This document shows, piece by piece, positions 37,519 to 48,900 of a DNA stretch of 64,000 bases; the first letter of the stretch is position 1; each line of letters opens with the position of its first letter. Position numbers and translations under genes: made by a program. The notes beneath the pieces were generated by a model. It was not told where the DNA came from, did not search any database, and worked only from the letters and a program-made list of their open reading frames with translations. Source of the stretch: DAIOEK01 sp964648485 (lineage in GTDB: Bacteria; Chloroflexota; Anaerolineae; Anaerolineales; Anaerolineaceae); assembly GCA_964648485.1 (NCBI GenBank), contig CAZYOF010000018.1, positions 1 through 64,000 on the forward strand, read 5' to 3'.

Positions 37519-38322
37519 TCAAGTATTGCCCATAACGACTTTTTGTTCACCAATCGAAGAGACTATGTCTGATAAAGCTTTAATGATATTTATTATCAGT
37601 CTCTGATCGCCCTTAAAATCCTTGTTGGGGGCTGACGCATCTTCACGACGCATTGGGATCCTTAGCCAGGCATTGATCTCTATTTGCGCCGCAGGGATGG
37701 AATTTCGATGGCAAAACTTGACGATGGGCTCCCGATTAGCATTGCCCACGCCAGCCAGTTGATTGTTATCATCTAGACGCGAAAGGCCACTTCCTGTTTC
37801 AGAGATCCCGTATTTTTCGAAAGCACTCACAATAATCTGTTTCTCTGGCCCAGAACAACTTTTGCCATGCAAAGTCCCTAAAGCGATCCCGAAATTTCTA
37901 TCCATATTTGCACCGTGTAAGTCCAGCACAAAACGAATGTCGTTTTCTTGTATGATCTGTTGAAGAGCTTGCTTATAAGGGGCGGCAGGATCAGCATTTG
38001 GATCTGTTCTTGATTTACGACGTGCATAAATAACATGTGCACCCGTTCTATTACCTATTAGCCTGGCTAACCCTGCTGTATATTCATCCTCCTCTTTATT
38101 TTCACCATCTCTGGTATGTACAGCCCCATGTGGGGCAGATAACAGGATGGGCATATTTCCTTTTATGTAGGCGTATTCCGGTTGATCGTCGTCTGCATAC
38201 TCCTGATAGTGGATATCATTTTCAAATTCGACCAACTGCTCTAATGGATCTTTTTTTGTTTGTGCCATTCTTTCCACCATAACTATGCATTTGTGAAGTA
38301 ACCGGATTAAGAAATTTTTCAT
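37519..38322 (-). CDS. N-formylglutamate amidohydrolase-like protein in the defence cluster
   Basis: A 267-residue zinc-hydrolase fold. LLSAPHGAVHTRDGE, DEYTAGLARLIG, RFVLDLHGAN and IPAAQIEINAWLR supply the His, Glu and Asp-x-His positions expected of the FGase/M14-like family. Biochemical members hydrolyse N-formylglutamate, but this copy is coupled to a DNA methyltransferase: its ATG at 38322 overlaps the methyltransferase stop as ATGA. A role in the DISARM-like system, perhaps as a peptide or amide hydrolase effector, is inferred. An upstream start at 38337 is possible. Confidence 0.75.
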   Translation of the reverse strand: MKNFLIRLLHKCIVMVERMAQTKKDPLEQLVEFENDIHYQEYADDDQPEYAYIKGNMPILLSAPHGAVHTRDGENKEEDEYTAGLARLIGNRTGAHVIYARRKSRTDPNADPAAPYKQALQQIIQENDIRFVLDLHGANMDRNFGIALGTLHGKSCSGPEKQIIVSAFEKYGISETGSGLSRLDDNNQLAGVGNANREPIVKFCHRNSIPAAQIEINAWLRIPMRREDASAPNKDFKGDQRLIINIIKALSDIVSSIGEQKVVMGNT

Positions 38323-41300
38323 CTCATCTTCTTCCACTGCACGCTCTTCCCACCGTGTTTTTCCTGTTCGTGGTTTGCCTTCTCAAATCCCATCACCATC
38401 TTCCCGCAGACTTCGCACTTATATAACCCAAAATCGGTTAATGTCGGCTGATCTGCAGGCGGATCGATCTCTTTTTTCACCTTCGATGACGATGCCACCT
38501 TAGCTGGCGGGGTCACAGGTGAATTCGGCTTCGCTGATGCGGGTAGCTGGGTCTGAACTGCTGCTGGCCGGCTTTCCGATTTGGGTTGCGGTACTAAAAT
38601 CGTTTCCTGTTTTGGTGGAACTGCAGTGCCATGATCTTGGTAGCCATCAGAGTTGCCATCTTCTACTCCCTCTATCCGGTCCCAGGCTTCTAGTAACAAC
38701 CGATAGCTAAGAAATTCGTTAAATTTTCCTTCTTCTTTTTTCTTAACTATAGGAAATGTTGACATTATATAATTGATATCATTTAAGTTAAAACTGTATA
38801 TTTTGGCAAAAAAGGCATCTAGTTCTGCACGAATTAATAACCTTCTCTCCTCGTCCCAAATAAACGGGTAAAACGGGAGATTATAATCAGTAGTTACCCA
38901 ATTGGGTTTTTCTTGAATAAACTTATCATCATTTACAAATTTTCTATTCTCATCGCTTTGTCTCACAATCGCTTTTTGTATGGTTTCGTCGATAGAACTC
39001 CAGAGGTCGTTAGCATACCCAGCTAGTGACCAATTTGTAAAACTTAATTCAAGAACCCTAGGTAGTATAAATTCTAAGTACCGGCTATTAAAAAGCATGC
39101 TTGGTGTTGGAGCGGGCAATTCAAATAAGACCCCCTTTAATAGATTTTCTGCAATTTTTAATCTCGCGATATAGTCAAATGCAATTGAATTTAATAAAGC
39201 CGTAAAAACTGAATATCTAATAGGCTTTTCTTCATCAGTACATTCAAATGACAAAGAAACGATCATATCGTTCGATGGGTAGGGAGGCATAATACAAGCC
39301 ATAACGGTACGTGCATTTGAAATTACATTGGTTACTCTTCTAGCACCACAATAATACTTAATCTTGCCAATGAGGTCTGACAAACGCTTATTTGCTACAT
39401 CTTCCGAAATCCAATATCTTGGTTCAATATGGTAATTAAAATTTCTTTTTTGTTCAGTAGTTGGGTTATGTGTTTCTGGTTTTCGACCAAACCTTATTGT
39501 TTTTGAGATTCCTTCAAAAGAACTAAATCGGTGATCATATATTTGGATAAATTTACCTTCATAAAAAGGGACATATTTTTCTCCTTTGCTCGAAATAAAA
39601 GAAAAGTCATCATTCAAAGAATATCCTTTGGAGAGCAGGTCTTCTTTTGAAAGAAAATAACCGCTCGCGCCAGATGCATGGAACAAAGAGCCATAAGAAA
39701 TCCCCCACAGATTTTGAGCTTGCCTTTCTAGAACTAACGGAGGAAAATTTGAACTAACCTTCTTTAGAATTTCCAGATCCTTTTTATTTGAAATAATTGG
39801 AAGTTTTCTAGTGTTTGGACTTATCTTAATTAAATCGTCCTCGGAGATCTGAAACACATTTTTGCCAGAGAAAATATCACTTGGTGTATCACAATAAAAC
39901 CCAAACTTCGGGCTAAAATCAATTTGGGAAGAACCAGTAAATGATAGGAGTGAATATCTTTCATGATAACCAATTGCTGGAAATAGCCCCGCCCAATTTC
40001 GGAAGTCATATAAGAAAATTATTTTCTTTTCGTTAATTAATGTGGAGAATAATTGAACCGCATTATCAGAGATGAATATACTAGATTTTACAATAATTCC
40101 ACACCTTCCTTTTCCATTCAATATATGCATTGCTAATTCAGTAAATGGAAGGTAGGTGTTTATCTCACCAAAGGAAGATAATGGAAAGGCGCCTGCTTTT
40201 TGAATGAATTTTGTTGCTGTCTCCGCTCTATGAACATCACTAATCCATTTTTGATGAAGCTGTGGGTTTTGAATATTTAGATTTGCAAGTGCTTTCTCTC
40301 TTGCAGCTTTAGTTTTTGTTGATGCTATAGTTTCATCTATTGAGCTAAAATACTCTGTCTCAAGTATGGTATATTTTTCCCAAGGTGGATTGCCCAAAAC
40401 GCTGTCAAATCCCCCCTGGTCGAATATTTCGATAAATTCTAGGGGCCAATGAAAGAACCTTTCCAAATTACAAATGGTTTCCACTTTTTCTAGTAAACCA
40501 ATTTGGATATATTCCCTTCTACGCAGTCGGCGCAACTGACCCTGAGTAGGAGCAACAACTTCATGGTTTTTATCTGCACCTTCATCAATCAACCAGAAGA
40601 AGGCGGCTGTCCACAAGTCGGCAATTTGTCGTTGATGGCAATATTCTGCCGATTCATTTACCTCATGGTAAGCCAATGCCTTTGCCCGCACCTCAGTGGC
40701 GTTATCCTCGGGCATTGCTTCCAAAATTCGTGTACGTTGTGCCAACCATTGATCTACGTCTTCCTGATTCTCAATGGCAGTTATAAACAATGATTCCTGT
40801 CCTTCGCGTTCCTGTTTGTTCCGTTTTTTCAATAACGCAGCGGTGGCTTTATGATCGCCAATGACTGGGTTGAAGGCCTCATCCGGCACTTCCAGCTCAC
40901 TTAAATCCATCTTCGGACCTACACCCACCAGACTGTTGCCGCACTTGATATGAGCATCGAGAAAGGAGAGCGGCTTGCCCGGCTCAAGCGATTCAAGCCA
41001 TAAGTTTACTTTGCACAATTCAACCGCCATCGGGTTAATGTCCACACCATAAATACAGTGGCGGATCACATCCCGCAGCGCTCGGCGGGTCTCATTAGGC
41101 GATGGTTCGTTATCACCGGCGCGCACCTCCGCCAGCCGTCCGGCGATACGGTGGGCAGCGGCAATCAGGAAGTGCCCGCTGCCGCAGGCAGGGTCGCAGA
41201 CTTTCAGATCGAGCAGGGCTTGTTCCTGTTGAGCAGCATCCTGTTTGCCTTTCAAACGATCTTCGATGGTTGGATCCAAAGCCGAGTTCAACAGAACCTG

Positions 41301-42698
41301 GATTAAACTGGATGGCGTGTAATAACTTCCTGTCGTTTTCCGTTCGTTCCCGGCAGCGCTGGTTAACTGGAAAGTGCCAGCATCGGTATTCAGCAGGGGA
41401 TGCAGTTCCAGTAAAGATTCGTAAACGCTGCCAAGCTCTTCCGGTCCCAGGTTGCGATAATCCACTGCCCGGCGGGTATTTCCTTCATTGATGAAAGCAA
41501 GTGAACGTACAGCGCTCAATAAAGCCTGGTTATCCAATCTGGCTTCATTAAGGTCCGCCGTAGAACGCGCATCAAACAAGAATCCACCCAAAGCCGGGAT
41601 GGCCAGTTCCGGGCAGCCCGAATCAGAACCCAGTAAGGTCATCACCAGGCGTTGTGCTTCATAACGGTCGTGGTGCCGGCTGCCGCGTTGTCTTTGGGCT
41701 AAAGCTCGTAAACGGGTTGTGGAGTAGTAATTCAGGAATCGCTGCTGGGCTTCTACTGTCGCCCCCGGCAGAAGCAACAAATCGCGGTCTTCAGCGGCAA
41801 AGAGGAAAATCAACCGATAAACCAGGCGCAAGAGCTGGCGATAGTAATCCTGGGCGGAAAGGTCGCCATTTTTTAGCCGGTTACGCAGTTCTCTATTAAA
41901 CGGGTGCTGCAAAAAACCCTGCCCAAAGCTAACAATGGCTTCTTCCACCCCGCGGCGCAGGTCTTCCAGCGCACGCGTGCCGCTCTCCTGAGCGCTCTTT
42001 GACCATTTCTCCAGAAGGCACTCTGTCTGTTTCTCTGCTGTCTCGAAACGGGATTGGTGACATATCAGCCATAGTAAGACAAAGTCGGAGTAGATCTCAC
42101 CATCAAACATCGATTCGAGGTCAAATTCAATGTATGCCTGACGGGTGAGGGTGGCGTTATCCCGTAAAATACGCAAACCTAATCCATTCGAAATAGCACC
42201 CCACTGAACATCATCTGACCGGTTGAGGTATTCCTGCATCAGACTGTGCGGGCTGGTTCGAGAAGCGCCAGCCGCGCCTGGCGTGCGTTTATCCAATTCA
42301 ATTCCACACCCAACTAAATGAAGGGGAACATTTTGCCAGCGATGAGAGATTGGATAAGATTTCCCTTCAATGTCAACCGCTTTTGAAGTGCTCAAACGAC
42401 CGAAACCTAATTCCTGAAACAATGGTAATAGCCAGCGTTCTCGTGTCAATGTCGTGCCTGCATCCGTTGAGCCTAACCGACCACGCGCTGCCTGGAAGGT
42501 ACCCCATAACCCGCTTAACCGGTTCCATGAACGGTTGATTGCTTCATTGAGTTTTTCACCTGGTGCAAGGTGATAACTCTCCGGATTCAGTCCTTCCAGA
42601 TTTTTATCGTTCTCGCTGATACGCTGAAGCAAATCAACAGGGAGCAAGGCTCCCTCGGTATGGATGGTGATAAATGTGTTTCGATTACGAGTTTGCAT
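38319..42698 (-). CDS. Large adenine-specific DNA methyltransferase (Eco57I/PglX/DrmMI-like) with C2H2-like zinc finger
   Basis: 1,459 residues. A large N-terminal region (about 1-450) precedes GSYYTPSSLIQVLL, AdoMet motif I DPACGSGHFLIAAAHRI near residue 503, and catalytic motif IV FDSVLGNPPWEK near 769. Target-recognition-like segments follow. The C-terminus is a proline-rich linker and a zinc finger (CEVCGKMVMGFEKANHEQEKH). It should methylate N6 of adenine, marking host DNA as in DISARM and BREX. It lies 21 nt after the helicase gene and is coupled to the FGase-like gene. A stand-alone type IIG restriction enzyme is possible, but I see no N-terminal nuclease motif. Confidence 0.85.
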   Translation of the reverse strand: MQTRNRNTFITIHTEGALLPVDLLQRISENDKNLEGLNPESYHLAPGEKLNEAINRSWNRLSGLWGTFQAARGRLGSTDAGTTLTRERWLLPLFQELGFGRLSTSKAVDIEGKSYPISHRWQNVPLHLVGCGIELDKRTPGAAGASRTSPHSLMQEYLNRSDDVQWGAISNGLGLRILRDNATLTRQAYIEFDLESMFDGEIYSDFVLLWLICHQSRFETAEKQTECLLEKWSKSAQESGTRALEDLRRGVEEAIVSFGQGFLQHPFNRELRNRLKNGDLSAQDYYRQLLRLVYRLIFLFAAEDRDLLLLPGATVEAQQRFLNYYSTTRLRALAQRQRGSRHHDRYEAQRLVMTLLGSDSGCPELAIPALGGFLFDARSTADLNEARLDNQALLSAVRSLAFINEGNTRRAVDYRNLGPEELGSVYESLLELHPLLNTDAGTFQLTSAAGNERKTTGSYYTPSSLIQVLLNSALDPTIEDRLKGKQDAAQQEQALLDLKVCDPACGSGHFLIAAAHRIAGRLAEVRAGDNEPSPNETRRALRDVIRHCIYGVDINPMAVELCKVNLWLESLEPGKPLSFLDAHIKCGNSLVGVGPKMDLSELEVPDEAFNPVIGDHKATAALLKKRNKQEREGQESLFITAIENQEDVDQWLAQRTRILEAMPEDNATEVRAKALAYHEVNESAEYCHQRQIADLWTAAFFWLIDEGADKNHEVVAPTQGQLRRLRRREYIQIGLLEKVETICNLERFFHWPLEFIEIFDQGGFDSVLGNPPWEKYTILETEYFSSIDETIASTKTKAAREKALANLNIQNPQLHQKWISDVHRAETATKFIQKAGAFPLSSFGEINTYLPFTELAMHILNGKGRCGIIVKSSIFISDNAVQLFSTLINEKKIIFLYDFRNWAGLFPAIGYHERYSLLSFTGSSQIDFSPKFGFYCDTPSDIFSGKNVFQISEDDLIKISPNTRKLPIISNKKDLEILKKVSSNFPPLVLERQAQNLWGISYGSLFHASGASGYFLSKEDLLSKGYSLNDDFSFISSKGEKYVPFYEGKFIQIYDHRFSSFEGISKTIRFGRKPETHNPTTEQKRNFNYHIEPRYWISEDVANKRLSDLIGKIKYYCGARRVTNVISNARTVMACIMPPYPSNDMIVSLSFECTDEEKPIRYSVFTALLNSIAFDYIARLKIAENLLKGVLFELPAPTPSMLFNSRYLEFILPRVLELSFTNWSLAGYANDLWSSIDETIQKAIVRQSDENRKFVNDDKFIQEKPNWVTTDYNLPFYPFIWDEERRLLIRAELDAFFAKIYSFNLNDINYIMSTFPIVKKKEEGKFNEFLSYRLLLEAWDRIEGVEDGNSDGYQDHGTAVPPKQETILVPQPKSESRPAAVQTQLPASAKPNSPVTPPAKVASSSKVKKEIDPPADQPTLTDFGLYKCEVCGKMVMGFEKANHEQEKHGGKSVQWKKMR

Positions 42699-42719
42699 AG
42701 GTCAGTATCACTTCCCTTA

Positions 42720-45584
42720 TTAATTAATTGCTGGCAGGAAAATGTAAATTCCCAAGATATCTGGGGGCAACTGTGGTTCCACCCGATAGCGTACATTTCG
42801 GGTTCTCGTCGCCAAACGCACCCGCTGATGTGCTTCCAGCAATTCCTCACCCCGCTGCATGGCAGCTTGATCCAGATGAGAGCGAAGGAGTTCAAATCCA
42901 TCGATCACTCTTTCAACAAATTCGGCAGCCTGATCAGCAGCGATATTGCCATCCGGTTGAGCCAAAAGAAGTTTTTCGGCTTCGTTTTCTTCTAACCAAA
43001 CCGCGCTTTGTGGACTCCCAGAGAAAGCGAGCAGCCGGCAGTCTTCAGCAAGCAGAGGTCTTTCAACGTTATTCTGTGTTTGAATGATGTGATAACGGAA
43101 TCGTACCAACAATAGTGTGGTACGTTTATCCACCGCTTTGGTACGGATGGCTCCGCAGCGTCGGGCGGCTGGGTACCGCACTGCATCACCAGAAAGAGGA
43201 TCGAGGGCGGTTTCAAGAACATGATTTGCAAGCGTTTCCACAAAAGGATGGGTACGTTGCAGGTAGTGTTCATCTTCCTGGACTGGCTGATTGAATCGGA
43301 ATCTGAATTTCAAATTGGTGAGATCAAACCCTGAAGATTGTGCCAAAACGTCTTTTAGCGCAGAGGATGCCTCTGTCAGGTTCGTGTCCAGAGGATCTGT
43401 TCCATTTGTTTGAGCGCCAAATACTGCCAGAGTCCTGCGGGTGAAATCGGCAACATCCACTCCGGACCCGATAGCGGCCTGAACAGCGTGCAATTCACGG
43501 GCGACTTCATCCACTTTAATCGTTTCTTGCGCAAACAGAGTTCGCGAACGTTTTTCACGTTCTGAGGCGGCTTCCCATTTTCCGTACAGGTCATCTTTTT
43601 GCGGTTTGATGTACTCATCGAAACCAGGCAGATAGCCTTGCAAGACATTCGGATTGGATTTCAGAAGCAAGCCTTCGAAGATCGCTTCTACTACTTGTTC
43701 TGTATTTACCGGGACTGGCACTGATATGCCTAATGAGCTGCGAATTGTTCGATGTTTTCGCAGCAATACGTCCAGAACAACTCCGTCGATCTGGTTATCC
43801 AAACCATAATAAGTTAATACACGTACCGTTGAACTGGGCTGACCATAACGGTCTATCCGGCCATCGCGTTGTTCGTGGCGGGTGGGATTCCAGGATAGGT
43901 CATAATGCAGGATTGCATCAAAATGCTCCTGCAGGTTGATACCTTCGCTCAGGCAGTCCGTTGCAACCAAAACATGTTTTTTGGATTCGCACAGCTGTCG
44001 TATTGTCTCCACGCGTGATTCGGGGGGCAATAACCCGGTGACCGCCATTACCTCTACATCTTTTGGTAAACGCGTGCGAAGTTCAGCAGCAACATATTCG
44101 GCGGTAGGGATGAAGCGGCAAAATATTATCGGATGGTAACTTTCGCTTATCAGACCTTTGATCAGATCGACGGCTTTTTTCAGCTTTTCGTCTTTCTCAC
44201 CTAATAAATCATCAGCAGCCCGGGCCATTTCTAATAAACGACGGCGGTTTCGTTGTCCGTCATCTTCTTCTCCACCAGGGTCAGAGCCGGGGGTGACATC
44301 AGAGCCATCTGCAGATTCATCCACAATAATATCGAGAATCGTACGGCGACCAATTTCGTCGGCCTCTTCCGGATTTTCAGCTTCGGCTGGCGCGGCACGG
44401 TTGCGCAAGGTTGCCGCTGCTGCTGCAGGGCTGGAGGCTAGTGAGCGTAACAATGCTAAAGCTGACCACCAACGTACTCGCTGATGGAATTGCCCACCGG
44501 TGGCATCTAAAACAGATTCTCGGGCATAATCCAGAACCCGTTCAAATAAACGCTTGTAGTCCGGACTGAGCTTGTAAGAGTCTTCGCGATCTTCACGCTT
44601 GGGAAAGGGGGTTTTCGAGTCCAGGTAGTTCTGAATATCACCACGCCGGCGTTGGATAAAGTGCTGGGCAAGGCGTTTACGATGGCGCAGATTTTCCTCG
44701 CCGGTCAGGTCTTCGGGTAGATCATCAAATTCATTATCTAGAAAGGTGAGTAAAGAACGGAAAGCTTCTTCTTTTCCACTGTGGGGCGTGGCGGTTACCA
44801 GAACGATGTGCCGATCAGGATTTTGAGCCAATCCCCTCACCATTTCAAATCGCTGGTGGCGTCCACCTCTTTCGGCACCGTAAGAACAAGTATGGGCTTC
44901 ATCAACAATGATAAATTCGGGGCAGGCACGCTTGAATTCTTCTCGCCGACGATCGGATTTTATGTAATCCATCGAGACGATTACGAAGGGATACCGTTCG
45001 AAAAGAGATTCACCCAGGCTGAGATTCCGTTCCAAACGTGCTGCTGTGGATGGGAGAACCAATTCTGCTTCAATATGAAACTTGTCTCGGAGTTCAGACT
45101 GCCATTGCTCGGCAAGAGGCGGCGGACAAAGAACTGCCAGGCGCTCTATTTCTCCACGATCAAGTAATTCGCGCGCAATTAAACCCGCTTCAATGGTTTT
45201 GCCAATACCGACATCATCCGCAACTAATAATCGAATCGGATCTAATTTGAGTGCCATCAGCAATGGAACAAGCTGATAGGGACGAGGCTCAAAACCGACT
45301 CGTGCAAAAGATCGGAACGGACCAGCACTGGAGCGAAAACCAAGCCTGATCGCATCGCGCAACAATCGAGCTGAACGATAATCCCCAACCTGTGATGGAT
45401 CAGGGAGATCAAAGGTAGCAGGGGTTACTGGCTCCAATGGGATATAAATACCGGCAATTTCATCATCCGAACCACCCAATGGTCGTAAGACCAAAAGATC
45501 ATCAGTGGAGTCAGGGAGGACAACCCATTCACGGCCGCGAGCTTTGACGAGGGAACCTACGGTATATGTCATATTTGGGGTCAC
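42720..45584 (-). CDS. SNF2/HepA-type helicase (DrmD- or BrxH-like)
   Basis: 954 residues. Walker A region LLVADDVGIGKTIEAGLIA is near residue 120, DEAH box IIVDEAHTCSYG near 225, motif III VTATPHSG, motif V ATDCLSEGINLQ and motif VI HEQRDGRIDRYGQ. This is the SNF2/RapA-like layout of DISARM DrmD. A GTG start overlaps the preceding small gene's stop as GTGA; an ATG 12 nt later (45572) is an alternative. It probably translocates on DNA as the motor of the anti-phage complex. I cannot separate a DrmD from a BREX BrxHII by eye. Confidence 0.85.
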   Translation of the reverse strand: MTPNMTYTVGSLVKARGREWVVLPDSTDDLLVLRPLGGSDDEIAGIYIPLEPVTPATFDLPDPSQVGDYRSARLLRDAIRLGFRSSAGPFRSFARVGFEPRPYQLVPLLMALKLDPIRLLVADDVGIGKTIEAGLIARELLDRGEIERLAVLCPPPLAEQWQSELRDKFHIEAELVLPSTAARLERNLSLGESLFERYPFVIVSMDYIKSDRRREEFKRACPEFIIVDEAHTCSYGAERGGRHQRFEMVRGLAQNPDRHIVLVTATPHSGKEEAFRSLLTFLDNEFDDLPEDLTGEENLRHRKRLAQHFIQRRRGDIQNYLDSKTPFPKREDREDSYKLSPDYKRLFERVLDYARESVLDATGGQFHQRVRWWSALALLRSLASSPAAAAATLRNRAAPAEAENPEEADEIGRRTILDIIVDESADGSDVTPGSDPGGEEDDGQRNRRRLLEMARAADDLLGEKDEKLKKAVDLIKGLISESYHPIIFCRFIPTAEYVAAELRTRLPKDVEVMAVTGLLPPESRVETIRQLCESKKHVLVATDCLSEGINLQEHFDAILHYDLSWNPTRHEQRDGRIDRYGQPSSTVRVLTYYGLDNQIDGVVLDVLLRKHRTIRSSLGISVPVPVNTEQVVEAIFEGLLLKSNPNVLQGYLPGFDEYIKPQKDDLYGKWEAASEREKRSRTLFAQETIKVDEVARELHAVQAAIGSGVDVADFTRRTLAVFGAQTNGTDPLDTNLTEASSALKDVLAQSSGFDLTNLKFRFRFNQPVQEDEHYLQRTHPFVETLANHVLETALDPLSGDAVRYPAARRCGAIRTKAVDKRTTLLLVRFRYHIIQTQNNVERPLLAEDCRLLAFSGSPQSAVWLEENEAEKLLLAQPDGNIAADQAAEFVERVIDGFELLRSHLDQAAMQRGEELLEAHQRVRLATRTRNVRYRVEPQLPPDILGIYIFLPAIN

Positions 45585-45904
45585 TTATTCAGGTATAAAG
45601 CTCTTGGTGAAGATGTAAATGTCACTCCTGGTAATTCTCGGAGGACAGCCAATAACCGATCTGTTTGAGGTCCATGACGATCTGTTATGTCTTCGTGGAC
45701 TTCTTCTACTGTCAGAACACCCTTAGCTTGAAGTTTATGGATAGCATCGGAGACCATTGAACGAGGTAATTTTAAAGAACGACCAGTCGGATAAGTTATT
45801 GTTACTTTCCAATCATCGACATTCATCTTGGCTGGCTTATTTTGAGAAAGGGTATAACAAGTGTTTCCATTTTTCTTTTTTAATTCGCTATATAGATCGC
45901 CCAT
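45581..45904 (-). CDS. Small protein of the DISARM-like operon (107 aa)
   Basis: Unrecognised. It starts MGDLYSELKKKNGNTCYTLSQ; the middle VTITYPTGRSLKLPRSMVSDAIHKLQAKGVLTVEEV resembles a small winged-helix unit. AGGAGA lies 7 nt before the ATG. It sits 16 nt after the large helicase gene and overlaps the SNF2 gene by 4 nt, so it is certainly part of the operon and may be a conserved subunit or DNA-binding adaptor. Confidence 0.75.
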   Translation of the reverse strand: MGDLYSELKKKNGNTCYTLSQNKPAKMNVDDWKVTITYPTGRSLKLPRSMVSDAIHKLQAKGVLTVEEVHEDITDRHGPQTDRLLAVLRELPGVTFTSSPRALYLNK

Positions 45905-45920
45905 CGTCTTCTCCTAACTA

Positions 45921-48900
45921 TTAACTCCCGAATAATCCAAAAACTGAGGGATACTTCTCAATAACCTTGTCCCAAGATTCCAATAAATCAAAGCGAATGA
46001 CCGTGTATCCAGTATCTTCCATGCAATCCTTCTGAGTCTGGTCACGCTGTTGCCTTTCGGGATATTGGTGGTGGGGACCGTCAACATAGATCGCGGCATG
46101 TTCCTGCTCATAAAAGAAATCAGGACGTGTATGACAGGTTTCCAAAAGAAGTTGTGCATGGCTCGGCAATCGCAAATTGCTTTTTTCAATGAAAGTTAAC
46201 CATTCTCTCTCAAGATCCGATTGGCAGAGATTCAACAAGTGTTGACAATGTTCGGCTCTGGAGATGGACTGTGGAGAGGAGGTTGATGTACTTTGACTGC
46301 ACTGCAGTAGATATTCTTTGATCGTTTGTCGGTCTAAATGCCGATGATCCATTTGATTGTAATAACTCATCAGGCAGTCATAACAGGCTGCTTCACAATC
46401 TTCTTTCGCATTTGGCGCATGTCGTAAATCTTCGCCGGTTTGCGGATCAAAATGGCAGACTTGCAATGCCTGGGCTGCTACTCTGGCAAATGCAACTGGA
46501 TCATCGACCAGACGTCGCAAAACCCCAGCGCCTCCTTCGGCAGATTCATAGAATAGAATCGAATGTCGTTCATCACCGCTTGGTAATGGTTCTGCAGCGA
46601 CCTCACTGTCTTCAAGCTGGTATTCCACTTGAATTGCATTCTTCAACGCAGCTTGCAAGGATGCCATCTGTGCAAGCTCCAATCCTGCATTTGGCTCGAA
46701 GAGTAAGCAGTTCTTGTGATCCTCGACGAAAGGAACAACCCGCATTGTGCGGGGAGACATGGGATCATCAGCTTCGAGTGCTGTCTGATCATCTTCTTTG
46801 CGCGCCCAGTAACCTCGCTCGGTGTCGAGAATAAATCCATATTGCTGCGGATTTGCACGCCTTCGCCAACCTAAATTGATACGCCACAGCGTAGCTGAAT
46901 TACCATAAGTTAATTTTCCAATTAATTTGCCTTGGAAATGGATTTCTGCATTACGGGCTGAGATGACACCGCCATGATCGGCAAATCGAATGGCTGTGCG
47001 CAGTTCGTACCCTTGACGTAAGCGTTCTTCTTCATCTGAGGAGATACGATCTCTTCGTTTGGTGGATACATTCTGCAGGCGGAAAAGATTATTCATTGGA
47101 GCTTCTAACAAGGATCCACAGCGCTCGCAGCGATCTAGCCCATCACCATTTGTAATCGGGTGCAGGTATCCGCAGATTGGACATTGCTTGGCGCGTAGTA
47201 CAGCAAACCCTTCTCCCGTATCTGAAACGGGTAGGTTCACCTTGTTGATTATGTAGCGGGATCCCTCATGGTAAATAATTGAACGTGGGCCGAACTCCGA
47301 GATAGCCAGGAAACGTGGCCGCGACAGGAATTCATCGTCCTGACTTCGGATACGCCTAGCAGGAATATATGCTGAAAGTGGCAGGCGGGGGAAACTGTAA
47401 CCCGGCAAGAAACCTTCGCTAGCAAAATAGCGATACGAATAAAAATCAGATTGGACAATATTTTCCGCCTCAGTCAACAATTCAAGTTGGCTTTTCGCCT
47501 CTTGATATAACCGTTCAGCCTGGCGTTTATCCTGAATAGAACGGCTGGCATCCTTGATAATTTTGTGCTGCACTTCTAGTTGGTTCATTGCAGCTCGATA
47601 AAGATTTCGCCATCGTTCACATGCCTGGTTGAATTGAAGATCAATTTGTGAAAGGACACTATCCAGCCAACCCTCATTCCACCAATCAGTTTGAATTAAT
47701 TCTGATTCAATGTCACTAAGAGCTGCGTGAGCTTTCAGTTTTGCTTTGGTACGGTTACCTTGAGAATTCAACGAATCCTGAACAAAATCAAGACAGGATA
47801 ACTTGGATGAGTCGGAAAGATCAAGCAAATCTTTCAAGGAAGCACCCAAGCTTAACCCAGATTCTGCTAGCCAAATTGCCTGGACATGGCTGCGAATTAG
47901 ATCTTCATTCGTCATATCGATCCTGGGTGGGGTAACTGCTCCCGAGACCATCAATCCAGGACGTTTGAAATAATACTGGTCGTGGGGGCTACCGATGGTG
48001 CAATAAGTAAATACCATTGCTGGTTGTCCGCTTCTACCAGCGCGTCCACTGCGTTGTGCATAATTAGCAGGAGTGGGTGGTACATTACGCATATTGACTG
48101 CGTTAAGCTCGGAGATATCCACCCCCAACTCCATGGTGGGCGAACAGTAAAGAATTGGCAACTCCCCAGTACGGAATCGTGCTTCACGGTCTTCACGTTG
48201 AGCCGAGGGTACTTGAGCAGTATGTTCTCTAGCCTCGATACCAAGGACTTGTTTCTCTACTGTTTGGTAAAAATTCACAAAAAACTCGTTCGTCTTACCG
48301 CCGCCCTCAGGCATACGTGGAACACGGATCGGGTCGTGAAAAGCGAGTATTCCATCTCCAACTTTCCAGATCATCCCGGAAGCGAGTAACTGGTAGCCCG
48401 GTTTATGACCGACATCATTCTTTTCATCGACAACCTTCTCCACTAAACCTGCGATACGTAGGCTGTTGAGGATTTGATCGATGATTTCTTCGGTGTCATC
48501 TAAAGAGATGTGATCGTGATATTCTGGGAAGGTCGTGTTCCTTCGTAGGAATTGTCCATATCCACCCCTGGGTGAGAGGTAAAGATTTCCGCCATATTCA
48601 TCTTGGTCACCCAGCTTTCGTCGGGGGAATAAAATAGAAGAATGCTCGAGTATCTCATTTTCATCCATTGCCCAGGGAGCAATCAAGCGTTGACTGCTTA
48701 GCTGTCGTAAACTTTCTTGGGCTCCCTGATCGAGGTAGGTAACCTTGATCGCCAGTTCACGACGCATGTAATCTAATAAAACTTTCGCGATTCGTATTCT
48801 GGTTTCGGGGGTTGCTGAAGTAAGTACCTCATGCGTATCTCGCCAAACGTCTTCCGCAGCGCACAGTTCATCTAAAGATGCATATTCGATTCTTAGCAAA

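Noticed and set aside
42587..45276. Many plus-strand open frames opposite the helicase and methyltransferase genes
   Set aside because: They lack ribosome sites and known domains and are explained by the long minus-strand genes.
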